Of a DNA stretch of 64,000 bases, positions 26,627-39,702 are shown piece by piece. The notes beneath the pieces are model-generated. The model saw only the letters and a list, made by a program, of their open reading frames with translations, did not search any database and was not told the DNA's origin. Numbering within the stretch: the first letter of the stretch is position 1; each line of letters starts with the position of its first letter. The position numbers and the translations under genes are program-made. This DNA is from Arthrobacter crystallopoietes (GTDB lineage Bacteria > Actinomycetota > Actinomycetes > Actinomycetales > Micrococcaceae): NCBI RefSeq assembly GCF_002849715.1, contig NZ_CP018863.1, positions 2,294,001 through 2,358,000 of the forward strand, written 5' to 3'.

Positions 26627-27562
26627 ATGTCTATCTTCATTAACAAGGACTCCAAGGTCATCGTCCAGGGCATCACCGGCGGCGAGGGCTCCAAGCACAC
26701 CGCCCGTATGCTCCACGCCGGCACCAACGTTGTCGGTGGCGTGAACGCCCGCAAGGCCGGCACCACGGTTCAGCACAAGGACCAGCGCGGCGCGCAGCTC
26801 GAACTGCCCGTCTACGGTTCGGTCAAGGAAGCCATCGCCGAGACCGGCGCTGACGTCTCGATCGTCTTCGTTCCGCCGGCCTTCACCAAGGACGCCGTGG
26901 TCGAGGCCATCGAAGCCGAAATCGGCCTCGTCGTCGTCATCACCGAAGGTGTTCCGGTCCAGGACTCCGCAGAGTTCTGGGCACTGGCACAGTCCAAGAA
27001 GGACGCCGACGGCAATCAGATCACCCGCATCATCGGCCCGAACTGCCCCGGCATCATCACGCCGGGCGAGTCCCTCGTGGGCATTACCCCGGCGAACATC
27101 ACCGGCAAGGGCGGCGTGGGCCTGGTCTCCAAGTCCGGCACGCTGACCTACCAGATGATGTACGAACTGCGCGACCTGGGCTTCTCCACCGCCATCGGCA
27201 TCGGCGGCGACCCGGTCATCGGCACCACGCACATCGACGCCCTGGCCGCGTTCGAGGCTGACCCCGACACCAAGGCCATCGTGATGATCGGCGAGATCGG
27301 CGGCGACGCCGAAGAGCGTGCGGCCGAGTTCATCAAGAACAACGTCACCAAGCCGGTTGTCGGCTACGTGGCAGGCTTCACCGCGCCCGAGGGCAAGACC
27401 ATGGGCCACGCCGGCGCCATCGTTTCCGGTTCCGCCGGTACCGCCCAGGCCAAGAAGGAGGCCCTCGAGGCCGCAGGCGTCAAGGTCGGCAAGACGCCGT
27501 CCGAGACCGCCCACCTGCTGCGCGAGGTCTACCCCGAGCACGAGGAACCCTCGAACCTCTAA
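26627..27562 (+). CDS. sucD: Succinyl-CoA synthetase (ADP-forming), alpha subunit
   Basis: Partner of SucC, 311 aa, ATG with GAGGAAAAAG upstream. CoA-binding Rossmann domain with [12 protein letters not shown] at the N-terminus, [10 protein letters not shown] in the middle, and the phosphorylated histidine in GHAGAIVSG (H261). The operon ends at a strong terminator 33 bp after the stop. Confidence 0.97.
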   Translation: MSIFINKDSKVIVQGITGGEGSKHTARMLHAGTNVVGGVNARKAGTTVQHKDQRGAQLELPVYGSVKEAIAETGADVSIVFVPPAFTKDAVVEAIEAEIGLVVVITEGVPVQDSAEFWALAQSKKDADGNQITRIIGPNCPGIITPGESLVGITPANITGKGGVGLVSKSGTLTYQMMYELRDLGFSTAIGIGGDPVIGTTHIDALAAFEADPDTKAIVMIGEIGGDAEERAAEFIKNNVTKPVVGYVAGFTAPEGKTMGHAGAIVSGSAGTAQAKKEALEAAGVKVGKTPSETAHLLREVYPEHEEPSNL

Positions 27563-27595
27563 GGGTTCGTCCGCGCAAGCGGAAAGTTCAAGCTA

Positions 27596-27655
27596 ACGAC
27601 GGCGGCGCTGTCACCTTCATCGCGAAGGTGACAGCGCCGCCGTCGTACTTTTTAA
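27596..27655 (+). terminator. Intrinsic terminator of sucCD
   Basis: Perfect 22-bp stem (27596-27617 with 27625-27646), 7-nt loop CATCGCG, then ACTTTTTAA. Confidence 0.97.
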
Positions 27656-27768
27656 CCTGTTGCCTGGGGCGGACGCGCCGAAATCGCCGGCCGTTACGCA
27701 GCATGACTTCCTGCGGTCCGGGGGGCTGGCTAGGCTGGAAACAGCCGTTCCCGACGCAAGGAGAGCAC

Positions 27769-28824
27769 ATGCGCGCCACCATCATCCACGGACCCCGCGA
27801 CATCCGGGTGGAAGAGCGGCCCTATCCCAACGTGCGGCTTCCCCCGGACGTGGTGGTCAAAGTGACCGCGTCTTGTGTCTGCGGCTCGGATCTCTGGCCC
27901 TACCGGGGTGTCCGCGAGACGGCAGAGCCGCGCGCCATCGGCCACGAATTCGTCGGTGTGGTCGAGAGCGTCGGGGATGCCGTGACGGCCCTGGTTCCGG
28001 GTGACTTCGTGGTCGCGCCGTGGGTGGGCAACTGCGGCGAGTGCCCGCAGTGCCGCAACGGCATTACGGTGGCGTGTGACCACCGGGCCTCCTGGGGCAG
28101 CATTGACGAGCACGGTTTCCACGTTGACGGCGGCCAGGGCGAGGCCGTGCGCGTGCCGCGGGCCGAGGCAACGCTGGTGAAGGTGCCCGGCGTGGACCGG
28201 CCGGATGCAGAATTGACCGCCAACCTGCTGGCGCTCTCCGATGTCATGGGAACGGGGCACCATGCGGCGGTGAGCGCGGCGGCAGGGCCGGGCCGTTCCG
28301 TCGTCGTTGTTGGCGATGGGGCCGTGGGGCTGTGTGGGGTGCTGGCGGCGAAACGACTCGGGGCGGAGCGGATCATCATGATGTCCCGGCATGCGGAGCG
28401 GCAGGCGCTGGCCAAGGAGTTCGGCGCCACCGACATCGTCGAGGAGCGGGGAAAGGCCGGGGCGGAAGCGGTGCGTTCGCTGCTGGGCGGGGTGGCCGCG
28501 GATTCGGTGCTCGAATGCGTGGGGACCAAGGAATCGATGGACCAGGCGCTGCGGTCCACGCGCCCCGGCGGCAGCGTGGGCTTTGTCGGCGTTCCGGCAG
28601 GCGGAGCGGAACTGCCCATCGGCGTGCTGTTTGCCAAGAACATCTCGGTGGCAGGCGGTGCTGCGTCCACGCGTGTCTACCTGCCCGAGCTGCTGGAAGA
28701 CGTGCTTGCCGGCAAGATCAACCCGGGCAGGGTTTTCGACGTCGAAATGCCCCTCGACGACGCGGCCGAAGCGTACAAGGCCATGGACGAACGCCGCGCG
28801 ATCAAGGTGCTGCTCAAACCGTAA
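27769..28824 (+). CDS. Zinc-dependent alcohol dehydrogenase family protein
   Basis: Medium-chain dehydrogenase/reductase, 351 aa from ATG 27769 (AAGGAGAG upstream; the longer frame runs back into the sucCD terminator). Catalytic zinc ligands C38 and H59-E60 (SCVCGSD, IGHE) and the structural zinc cysteines C89, C92, C95 and C103 are all present. The Rossmann motif is VVVGDGAVG. Substrate unknown; formaldehyde is not implied. Confidence 0.9.
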   Translation: MRATIIHGPRDIRVEERPYPNVRLPPDVVVKVTASCVCGSDLWPYRGVRETAEPRAIGHEFVGVVESVGDAVTALVPGDFVVAPWVGNCGECPQCRNGITVACDHRASWGSIDEHGFHVDGGQGEAVRVPRAEATLVKVPGVDRPDAELTANLLALSDVMGTGHHAAVSAAAGPGRSVVVVGDGAVGLCGVLAAKRLGAERIIMMSRHAERQALAKEFGATDIVEERGKAGAEAVRSLLGGVAADSVLECVGTKESMDQALRSTRPGGSVGFVGVPAGGAELPIGVLFAKNISVAGGAASTRVYLPELLEDVLAGKINPGRVFDVEMPLDDAAEAYKAMDERRAIKVLLKP

Positions 28825-28871
28825 AGGCAGGCCGTCCGACTCATTTGCATCGGCATGGGAGAATGGTGTAG

Positions 28872-30110
28872 ATGTCTGTTTTGAATTCTTCCCCCACCGC
28901 CACGTCTTCCCGGCCACAGGTCCGTCCTGCTGTAGAAGGTGCCGAGCCCGCTGTCACCAGCGACGGCCGACCGCTGCTGCAGTTCAAGTCGCCGCGTGTG
29001 AAGCAGCCGCCGACACACCTGGCTGATCTGACCCTCGCCGAGCGGCAGGCCAAGCTCAAGGAAATGGGCCTGCCCGCGTTCCGCGCCAAGCAGCTCTCCA
29101 CGCACTACTTCCAGCACTTCACCACGGACCCGGAAGCCATGAGCGACCTGCCCAAGGACGGCCGCGAAGAACTGGTGGCCGAGATGTTCCCGACGCTGCT
29201 GACCAAGGTCAAGCAGCTCAAGACGGACAACGGCGACACCATCAAGTTCCTGTGGCGGCTGTTCGACGGCTCGCTGGTCGAGTCGGTGCTGATGCGCTAC
29301 CCGGGCCGGATCACGCTGTGCGTCTCCAGCCAGTGCGGCTGCGGCATGAACTGCCCGTTCTGCGCCACCGGCCAGGCCGGGCTGACGCGAAACATGTCCA
29401 CCGCGGAGATCCTGGACCAGATTGTCCAGGCCAACCGGGTGATCGCCGAAGGCGCGCTGGGCGGCAAGCGCAAGGACGGCGGGCACGACGCCGAGCGCGT
29501 CACCAACATTGTCTTCATGGGCATGGGCGAACCGCTGGCCAACTACAAGCGCGTGATGGCAGCGGTGCACCGCATGGCAGCCGAGGCGCCCGAAGGCCTG
29601 GGCATGTCCGCCCGCAACATCACCGTCTCCACCGTGGGTCTGGTGCCGGCGATCAACAAGCTCGCGGCCGAGGACATCCCGGTGACCTTCGCGCTGAGCC
29701 TGCACGCGCCGGACGACGAACTGCGCGACGAGCTGATTCCGGTCAACAGCCGGTGGAAGGTCGACGAGGCGCTGGATGCTGCCTACAACTACTACGCAGT
29801 GACCGGCCGCCGCGTCAGCATCGAGTACGCGCTGATCAAGGACATGAATGACCACGCGTGGCGTGCGGATCTGCTGGCCAAGAAGCTGAACAAGCGCGGC
29901 CGCGGCTGGGTGCATGTGAACCCGATTCCGCTGAACCCGACGCCCGGTTCCATCTGGACCTCGTCGGAAAAGGCGGTGGAGACCGAGTTCATCAACCGGT
30001 TGATCGCCGCCGGCATCCCGACGACGCTGCGCGACACCCGCGGCAAGGAGATCGACGGCGCCTGCGGGCAGCTGGCCGCTGCCGACGACGACGAAAACGT
30101 CGCAGACTAA
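28872..30110 (+). CDS. rlmN: 23S rRNA (A2503-C2)/tRNA (A37-C2) methyltransferase
   Basis: Radical-SAM methyltransferase, 412 aa. The cluster motif is CGMNCPFC (CxxxCxxC), followed by ATGQAGL. The second catalytic cysteine sits in IDGACGQL near the C-terminus, and [10 protein letters not shown] is the SAM-binding GGE-like motif. The first about 45 residues are a poorly conserved extension, and a later start cannot be excluded. Confidence 0.95.
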   Translation: MSVLNSSPTATSSRPQVRPAVEGAEPAVTSDGRPLLQFKSPRVKQPPTHLADLTLAERQAKLKEMGLPAFRAKQLSTHYFQHFTTDPEAMSDLPKDGREELVAEMFPTLLTKVKQLKTDNGDTIKFLWRLFDGSLVESVLMRYPGRITLCVSSQCGCGMNCPFCATGQAGLTRNMSTAEILDQIVQANRVIAEGALGGKRKDGGHDAERVTNIVFMGMGEPLANYKRVMAAVHRMAAEAPEGLGMSARNITVSTVGLVPAINKLAAEDIPVTFALSLHAPDDELRDELIPVNSRWKVDEALDAAYNYYAVTGRRVSIEYALIKDMNDHAWRADLLAKKLNKRGRGWVHVNPIPLNPTPGSIWTSSEKAVETEFINRLIAAGIPTTLRDTRGKEIDGACGQLAAADDDENVAD

Positions 30111-30143
30111 ACGCAGCTAAACGCAGCAAGCATCAAGCACAGC

Positions 30144-30183
30144 GCAGCGGCCCCGCTCCTTCCAACTGGAGCGGGGCCGCTGC
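30144..30183. terminator. Bidirectional terminator between rlmN and the dimethylglycine oxidase gene
   Basis: Perfect 16-bp stem (30144-30159 with 30168-30183) with an 8-nt loop, between two converging genes. Confidence 0.85.
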
Positions 30184-30223
30184 TGTCCGTTGCGGCGCTA
30201 GCCGGTCAGTGGTCCGTCACCTG

Positions 30224-33704
<3,481 letters not shown>

Positions 33705-33736
33705 AGTCATTTACCTCGCAAGTTCAGTAGAAAAAA

Positions 33737-35650
33737 TCAGGAGCCGGAGTTCCGGGTTGGGCACTTATCGCTGGAAGCGCACTGCTCGTCGCATTCGTGC
33801 CTCGTGACGAGGTCGAAATGGACGCCACCGTGCTGATCTACACCGGACCGAATAGCGCGTTCCACCACTGACGTTGCCAACCGCCGCCTCAAGGAGAGCG
33901 GATCCCGGCGCAGGTCCTTGGCCAACGCGAAGCACATCAGCAGCATGACCAGGACGAAGGGCAAGGCTGCCACAATGGTTATTCGCTGGAGCCCGGAGAG
34001 AGCCTCAGCGGGCTGATCGCCACCAGCGAGCAGCATGACCGCCGCAACTCCGCCAGTCAGCACGCCCCAGAAGATGACGACACCTCTGGAGGGTTCCTCG
34101 GCACCGTTGGAGCTCAGGGAGCCCATTACCAGCGACGCCGAATCCGCGCCGGTAACGAAGAAGATGCCAACCAGGACCATAGCGAGAACGGCCACCGCGC
34201 CCGCGATAATGTTCGGCAGCGGGAGGTTCTGCAGCAGATCGAAAAGGGCGCCGTCGAAGGAGATGGAGGGTTCGCCGTCGACCATATCGACCAGCCCGTC
34301 GCCGGTATCCGGTGTTTCGTTAGCCTTCTCCTGAACACCGAACGCGGCACCGCCGAAGATTGCGAACCAAATCACGCTGACGACGCTGGGAACAAGGAGC
34401 ACCCCGGTGACAAACTGGCGAATGGTTCGGCCCCGGCTGATGCGGGCGATAAACATGCCAACAAACGGCGTCCATGAGACCCACCAAGCCCAGTAGAAGA
34501 TGGTCCAGCCGGACATCCAGGTACGCAGGGCCTCGTCGCCGACGGCTTCGGTGCGTGAAGCCATTTCAGCTAAGTCACGGGCGTAGTCGCCAACGGCGGC
34601 GGGCACCAGATTGAGAATGAAGAGCGTGGGACCGGCTATGAAAACGATCAGCGCGAGGATGACTGCGAGGACCATATTGATATTCGCGAGCCACTGGATG
34701 CCGCGCCGGATACCGGAAATCGCGGAGGCGACGAAGCAGACCGTAAGCACGGCGACAATGGCCACCAGGATCGGGGTGGCCAGCTGGCCAACCCAGCCGT
34801 TGAAGGCCATGCCGCTGCCGATCTGCAAGGCGCCGAGGCCCAGCGAGGCTGCCGTGCCGAACAGCGTGGCAAAGATAGCCAGAATGTTGATGAACTTGCC
34901 GACCGGGCCCTCCACAGTCTTGTGGCCGAACAGCGAGGTGAAGGTGGCGGAGATCAACTGCTTGCGACCCAGACGGTACGTCCCATAGGCCATGGCAACA
35001 CCGACGACGGCGTACATCGCCCAAGGGTGCAAAGTCCAATGGAAGAGGGATGTAGCCATGGCGGTCTGGATAGCTTCGGGTGTTTGACCGTTCACGCTGC
35101 CGGGTGGCGGGGCGACGTAGTGGTACATCGGCTCGGCCACCCCGTAAAACATCAGGCCGATGCCCATGCCGGCGGCGAACATCATGGAGATCCATGAGAC
35201 GGTCGTGAACTCCGGTTTCTCACCGTCCTTTCCCAGCGGGATATTGCCGAAGCGGCCCAGCGCGAGCCAAAGCACGTAGACAACGAAGAGAGAGGCGAGC
35301 AGGATAAAGAGCCAGCCGGTGTTTTCCATGACCCAGTTGAGGGCGTTCTGGGAAGTGGCTGAAAGGTTGTCGGTGCCAAGAAAGCCCCACGCGACAAAAC
35401 ATAGAGCGAGGACGCCCGCTACCGCGAAGACCGTCTTGTCCAGACCACGCGGTACCAGGCTCCGGCGGGCTGCGGCGTGCTCTGTTTCCGACTCGTGCAG
35501 TTCCTGCAGGATCTGCTGATCCAGTGAAGTGTCTTCTGCAGCCGGCGGTTTGGCTTGCTGGTCATCGTCCAGCGGATCCGTGCGAACGAGTTCGGTGAGC
35601 TCATCGCCAGGATTGCCATCATCAACTGCAAGTTCTTTATTCGTTGTCAT
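33737..35650 (-). CDS. BCCT-family betaine/choline/carnitine transporter
   Basis: Secondary transporter for quaternary ammonium compounds, 637 aa, about 12 membrane helices. Family signatures are FAAGMGIGLMFYGVAEP (TM3 region) and FYWAWWVSWTPFVGMFIARISRG (segment around TM8), which carries the Trp-rich betaine site. A charged 80-residue N-terminus and a C-terminal tail with HECDEQC flank the core. In this operon it most likely brings in glycine betaine for catabolism rather than for osmoprotection only. Confidence 0.92.
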   Translation of the reverse strand: MTTNKELAVDDGNPGDELTELVRTDPLDDDQQAKPPAAEDTSLDQQILQELHESETEHAAARRSLVPRGLDKTVFAVAGVLALCFVAWGFLGTDNLSATSQNALNWVMENTGWLFILLASLFVVYVLWLALGRFGNIPLGKDGEKPEFTTVSWISMMFAAGMGIGLMFYGVAEPMYHYVAPPPGSVNGQTPEAIQTAMATSLFHWTLHPWAMYAVVGVAMAYGTYRLGRKQLISATFTSLFGHKTVEGPVGKFINILAIFATLFGTAASLGLGALQIGSGMAFNGWVGQLATPILVAIVAVLTVCFVASAISGIRRGIQWLANINMVLAVILALIVFIAGPTLFILNLVPAAVGDYARDLAEMASRTEAVGDEALRTWMSGWTIFYWAWWVSWTPFVGMFIARISRGRTIRQFVTGVLLVPSVVSVIWFAIFGGAAFGVQEKANETPDTGDGLVDMVDGEPSISFDGALFDLLQNLPLPNIIAGAVAVLAMVLVGIFFVTGADSASLVMGSLSSNGAEEPSRGVVIFWGVLTGGVAAVMLLAGGDQPAEALSGLQRITIVAALPFVLVMLLMCFALAKDLRRDPLSLRRRLATSVVERAIRSGVDQHGGVHFDLVTRHECDEQCASSDKCPTRNSGS

Positions 35651-35682
35651 GAATTTCCTATGCTCGATGACCCGTGTCCCAG

Positions 35683-36033
35683 CTAAATATGACCGTCTAC
35701 GGTCAAACCAGGTGGGAGATTGGGTGCGTCGCCTGATTCCCGGACCATGATGGTTCCGTCCACTATCTCGACTTCATGGACCCGGACCGGCAGCTTCGCC
35801 GGCGGGGCGTCAACCTTGCCCGTACGTAAATTGAATTTGGATGCGTGCAGTGGGCACTCCACCTCACAGCCCTCGACCCAACCATCGGCTAACGAGGCGT
35901 CCTGATGCGTGCACGTATCATCGATGGCGAAGAGCTCGCCCTCCTCTGTGTGGAAAACAGCGATGGGAGGGGACGTATCCAGCCGGAGCGCGTCTCCGGG
36001 TGCGAGCTCTTTCAATGGGCATGCCTTGTGCAT
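35683..36033 (-). CDS. Rieske [2Fe-2S] ferredoxin
   Basis: Small electron carrier, 116 aa from ATG 36033, chosen because AAAGAGG lies 8 nt upstream and the family begins at this point; a longer frame reaches 36132. Rieske ligands: CTHQDASL and CPLHASKFN (CxH and CxxH). Probable shuttle between the FAD reductase at 36341 and the Rieske oxygenase at 37627, which are transcribed divergently. First gene of the BCCT-purU-dmg operon. Confidence 0.9.
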   Translation of the reverse strand: MHKACPLKELAPGDALRLDTSPPIAVFHTEEGELFAIDDTCTHQDASLADGWVEGCEVECPLHASKFNLRTGKVDAPPAKLPVRVHEVEIVDGTIMVRESGDAPNLPPGLTVDGHI

Positions 36034-36340
36034 GGAGCGAACCTCTTTCATAGCCGGCCGCTCGCTGGCGGCAGTTCCGTCATGAACAACTTCATTCACG
36101 ATAGGCAACAGCCTGACCGCTAAAGGGGGCATCTGTCAAGGGTTTTTGTGTTGCAGCCCACATGTTTCGCCGCAGTCTTTCGTCGCCGTCAAAATTGCAC
36201 GTTTGTGACTCTTGACACAGAATTTCGTAACCTCCATGCTGTTTCACATAGCGATGCGAGTTGCGATAGGCGCAATTGGGCAACGCTTCTTAGCCAGAAG
36301 GTGCAGGAATGCATCTCTCCAGTGTTGTGAAAGGCCATTT
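36034..36340. promoter_or_regulatory. Divergent control region of the betaine demethylation operons
   Basis: About 300 bp between the two divergent operons and without a supported gene. A TTGACA at 36212-36217 may be the -35 of the rightward promoter (no good -10 seen). A perfect inverted repeat TTGCG-ATAGG-CGCAA lies at 36261-36275, a candidate site for one of the IclR regulators encoded downstream. Confidence 0.4.
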
Positions 36341-37543
36341 ATGCAGACTCTTGTAGTCGTGGGGGCGTCCTTGGCCGGACTCTCCGCCGCGCGGGCAGCA
36401 CGGGCCCAAGGCTTTGCCGGCAGACTCGTCATCATCGGGGACGAAGCGCCCCGGCCTTACGATCGGCCGCCGCTGTCCAAGGACTTCCTGGCCGGCAAGA
36501 TCGGTCTGGAGGACCTCGCGCTGGAGGAAGCCGGTGAGGACCTGAACGCGGAATGGCTGCTGGGAGTCCGTGCCGAGCGCTTCGAAGCCGAGTCTTTGAC
36601 CATCACGCTCAATGACGGGCGCAGCATCACCGCAGACAAAGTGATAATCGCCACGGGCGCTTCGGCCCGCAGGCTGGCCGAGCTGCAAGGCCTGCAGAAC
36701 GTCTTCACGTTGCGCACGCTTGCCGACGCGGAGGCTCTGCGACCCCGGCTGGTCCCCGGACATCGCCTTGTGGTCATCGGTGCGGGATTCATCGGAGCGG
36801 AAACCGCCTCCACTGCGAAGGCAGCCGGCATGGACGTGACCGTAGTGGAAATGTCGGTTGCACCGCTGGCAGGTCCGCTCGGAGCCCAAATGGGCGCCGC
36901 AGTGGCCGGCCTTCATGAAGCAGCCGGAGTGGAGCTGCTCTGTGGGACCGGTGTTTCCTCCTTCACCATGAGCGGAAGCTCCGTGAGCGAAGTAGTCCTG
37001 GACAATGGCAGGCGGCTGCCTGCCGACGTCGTACTCGTTGGTATTGGAGCGCAACCTAACGTTGAATGGCTGGAAGGGTCGGGCATCGCGCTGGACAATG
37101 GCGTCCTATGTGATGCCATGGGCCGGACCAACCGCGCTGGTGTATCCGCCGTCGGCGACTGTGCCGCCTGGTACGATCTGCGAACCCAAAGCCACCAGCG
37201 CGTAGAGCACTGGGCCGGGGCGAACGAACGCCCAGCTCTCGCCGTGGCCGCCCTGCTGGACGAAAACGCAGTGCAGCAGCCGGTCAATCCGCCGTACTTC
37301 TGGTCGGATCAGTACGGATCACGAATTCAGTTTGCCGGCCAGGTCCGAGGGCATGACCGGATCGAAATCGAGCACGGCAACGTTGCCGAGCGCTGTTTCC
37401 TGGCCGTGTACTACGCCGGTACCGAACCGGTCGCCGTACTGGGTGTGGATCAGACTCGGCAGTTCACCAAATGGCGCAAGTTCCTGAACAAGAATGCTCA
37501 GCAGTACGTGCTCCCGGTCGGGGAGTTCGCGGCCGCTTCTTGA
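36341..37543 (+). CDS. FAD-dependent ferredoxin reductase
   Basis: NAD(P)H-ferredoxin reductase of the BphA4/rubredoxin-reductase type, 400 aa from ATG 36341 (AAAGG upstream; the 43-residue longer frame is not family-like). FAD motif VVVGASLAGLSAARAA at the N-terminus, RPYDRPPLSKDFL, NAD motif VIGAGFIGAE, and GVSAVGDCA. It likely reduces the Rieske ferredoxin at 35683 to supply the oxygenase encoded 83 bp downstream. Confidence 0.92.
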   Translation: MQTLVVVGASLAGLSAARAARAQGFAGRLVIIGDEAPRPYDRPPLSKDFLAGKIGLEDLALEEAGEDLNAEWLLGVRAERFEAESLTITLNDGRSITADKVIIATGASARRLAELQGLQNVFTLRTLADAEALRPRLVPGHRLVVIGAGFIGAETASTAKAAGMDVTVVEMSVAPLAGPLGAQMGAAVAGLHEAAGVELLCGTGVSSFTMSGSSVSEVVLDNGRRLPADVVLVGIGAQPNVEWLEGSGIALDNGVLCDAMGRTNRAGVSAVGDCAAWYDLRTQSHQRVEHWAGANERPALAVAALLDENAVQQPVNPPYFWSDQYGSRIQFAGQVRGHDRIEIEHGNVAERCFLAVYYAGTEPVAVLGVDQTRQFTKWRKFLNKNAQQYVLPVGEFAAAS

Positions 37544-37626
37544 GCCCCTCAGTGCTACCTGCGCCGTAACCATTCCAAATATCTGATTGCACTTTCCCGC
37601 TTCTCGCACTTCCAAGGAGTATCCCT

Positions 37627-38823
37627 ATGACTGCCGAAATCATCTCGGAAAGCCTTATCTCGACCCTGCCCGGCAATACCTATGTCGATGAGGACATTTT
37701 CAGGACGGAACAGGAACGAATCTTTGAACAGATGTGGTTCTGTGCCGTGCGCTCGGAGGACCTAGCGAAGCCGGGTGCTTACAAGACAGTCCAGATTGGC
37801 CGCGAGTCCGTCATCGTCACACGCAACCGCAAGGGCGCAATTCGGGCGTACTACAACATTTGCCGGCACCGTGGGGTCAAGCTGTGTATGGAGGAATCCG
37901 GTGAGGCCGGCCGCTCTTTCCAGTGCCCCTACCACGCCTGGACCTACGACTTTGATGGCAAGCTGATCGCGGCCCCGAACCTTACGAAGATGCCGGATAT
38001 CGACCGGGAAAAGTACGGGCTGGTCCACGTCGCCGTGCGCGAATACCTCGGCTATGTCTGGCTCTGCCTGGCCGATGAGCCGCCGTCGTTCGAGGACGAC
38101 GTTGTCGGGGCCATCGAGGAGCGTCTCGGCGATGTCCAGGCTATCGAGAGCTACGGCGTTGCCAACTTGAAACTTGGCCGGCGTATCACCTACGACGTGA
38201 AGGCGAATTGGAAGCTCATCATCGAGAACTTCATGGAGTGCTACCACTGCGCTACCATTCACCCAGAGCTGACGGAGGTGCTGCCCGAATTCGCGGATGG
38301 ACTGGCGGCGCAGTACTTTGTCGGCCACGGCGCGGAGTTCGGTGAAGAGGTTAAGGGCTTCACCATTGACGGTTCGGAAGGCGTGGACCGGATTCCCGGC
38401 ATCGGCGACGATCAGGATCGGCGCTACTACGCCATTACGATCAAACCGACGGTCTTCGTCAACCTGGTGCCGGACCACGTCATCATCCACCGGATGTTCC
38501 CGATGGCCGCCGACTACACGATCGTCGAATGCGACTGGCTCTATCTTCCCAGCGTTGTGGAGAGCGGCACTGACCTGACGTCCTCAGTAGAGCTGTTCCA
38601 CCGGGTGAACCAGCAGGATTTCGATGCGTGCGAGCGTTGCCAGCCTGCCATGGGCTCAAAGATCTACGCAAAGGGCGGCGTTCTGGTTCCCAGTGAGCAC
38701 CATATCGGTGCGTTCCACCACTGGGTTCAGCAGATGCTCGACGGCACTGGTACGGTCTCCGGTCCCGTTGCCGACGCCGTACCCGACGCTCCTGAATCAC
38801 TCGACGCTGTAACCCATCCGTGA
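37627..38823 (+). CDS. Rieske oxygenase alpha subunit, probable glycine betaine demethylase
   Basis: Ring-hydroxylating-type oxygenase, 398 aa. Rieske cluster ligands CRHRG (C79, H81) and CPYH (C100, H103); mononuclear iron site in ENFMECYHCATIHPEL (E204, H207, H212 region). This ECYHC...HPEL form is that of the GbcA/stachydrine/choline-type N-demethylases rather than true aromatic dioxygenases. Neighbouring BCCT transporter and dimethylglycine oxidase make glycine betaine the best substrate guess; stachydrine or carnitine remain possible. Its last 27 bp overlap the convergent IclR gene. Confidence 0.88.
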   Translation: MTAEIISESLISTLPGNTYVDEDIFRTEQERIFEQMWFCAVRSEDLAKPGAYKTVQIGRESVIVTRNRKGAIRAYYNICRHRGVKLCMEESGEAGRSFQCPYHAWTYDFDGKLIAAPNLTKMPDIDREKYGLVHVAVREYLGYVWLCLADEPPSFEDDVVGAIEERLGDVQAIESYGVANLKLGRRITYDVKANWKLIIENFMECYHCATIHPELTEVLPEFADGLAAQYFVGHGAEFGEEVKGFTIDGSEGVDRIPGIGDDQDRRYYAITIKPTVFVNLVPDHVIIHRMFPMAADYTIVECDWLYLPSVVESGTDLTSSVELFHRVNQQDFDACERCQPAMGSKIYAKGGVLVPSEHHIGAFHHWVQQMLDGTGTVSGPVADAVPDAPESLDAVTHP

Positions 38824-39600
38824 ACTGATATCTTGCCCGGCCTGTTTGAGATCCTCGATCAGGCCGGGCATTTCCTTGGGCTTGAAGCGGAATGAAGGAC
38901 CGGACATGCTGACAGCGCCGATAACCGTCCCGAGGTGGTCAAATACGGGAACGGCGATCGCGCTGAGGCCTATCTCGAATTCTTCGAAGACGACGGCGTA
39001 GCCTGAACTGCCCACCTCGAGCAGCTCCTTCTCAAGTTCCTGCTTGGAGGTAATGGTCCGGGCGGTTTGGGCCGGGAGCCCGGTCTCCTTAAGGATCCTT
39101 TGCCGCTGTTCCGATGTCAGCGCCGCAAGCAGCACCTTGCCGCTGGAGGTGGCGTGGAGCGGCGTGAGGCTGCCGATCCAGTCATGCGTGGACAGGGTGG
39201 AAGGGCCCATCGCCTGATCCACGTTGACTGCGTAGTTGGAGCGCAGGACGGCCAGATTGACGGTTTCCTTGTACTGTTCGGCCAAGGCTTCCAAGACGGG
39301 CCGTGCTTCGCGGACCAGGCTCAGCCTGCCCGGAATGGAATTGGCAAGACGGAGAATGCTAAAACCGAGCTGATACTTGCCGCGCTCCGAATTCTGCTGG
39401 ACCATCCCTCGCTGATCGAGCGACGCCAGGAGCCGGGAGGCCGTGGACTTGTGCACGCCCATTTCTTCGGCGATCTCACTCACTCCGGCAGACCCCATAC
39501 GCGCGAGTATTTCGAGAACCGTGATGGCGCGGTCGACCGACTGAACGCCGCGGCTGGCCTCCGGACTCTCGTCGTCGATATTAAAGTCAGTTACAGGCAT
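38797..39600 (-). CDS. IclR-family transcriptional regulator (1)
   Basis: 267 aa. Winged helix-turn-helix at about 20-80 (VSEIAEEMGVHKSTASRLLASL) and an IclR effector domain from about 95 (GKVLLAALTSEQRQ, ISMSGP-like MSGPSFRF near the end). Position between the betaine-oxygenase and creatinase genes makes it a candidate regulator of either. Stop codon lies inside the oxygenase gene. Confidence 0.9.
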   Translation of the reverse strand: MPVTDFNIDDESPEASRGVQSVDRAITVLEILARMGSAGVSEIAEEMGVHKSTASRLLASLDQRGMVQQNSERGKYQLGFSILRLANSIPGRLSLVREARPVLEALAEQYKETVNLAVLRSNYAVNVDQAMGPSTLSTHDWIGSLTPLHATSSGKVLLAALTSEQRQRILKETGLPAQTARTITSKQELEKELLEVGSSGYAVVFEEFEIGLSAIAVPVFDHLGTVIGAVSMSGPSFRFKPKEMPGLIEDLKQAGQDISSRMGYSVE

Positions 39601-39702
39601 ATGAACATGCTCTCAGACAGGGAGGCTGCAGGCACCACCGGAAGGAAGGCGGCTTTTATCACCTTGTCGTTCGAACATGGGACCTCTTTCATAGTGAGGG
39701 AG

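Noticed and set aside
25373..27541. 722-codon frame antisense to sucCD
   Set aside because: sucC and sucD are unmistakable on the + strand; no domain in the antisense translation.
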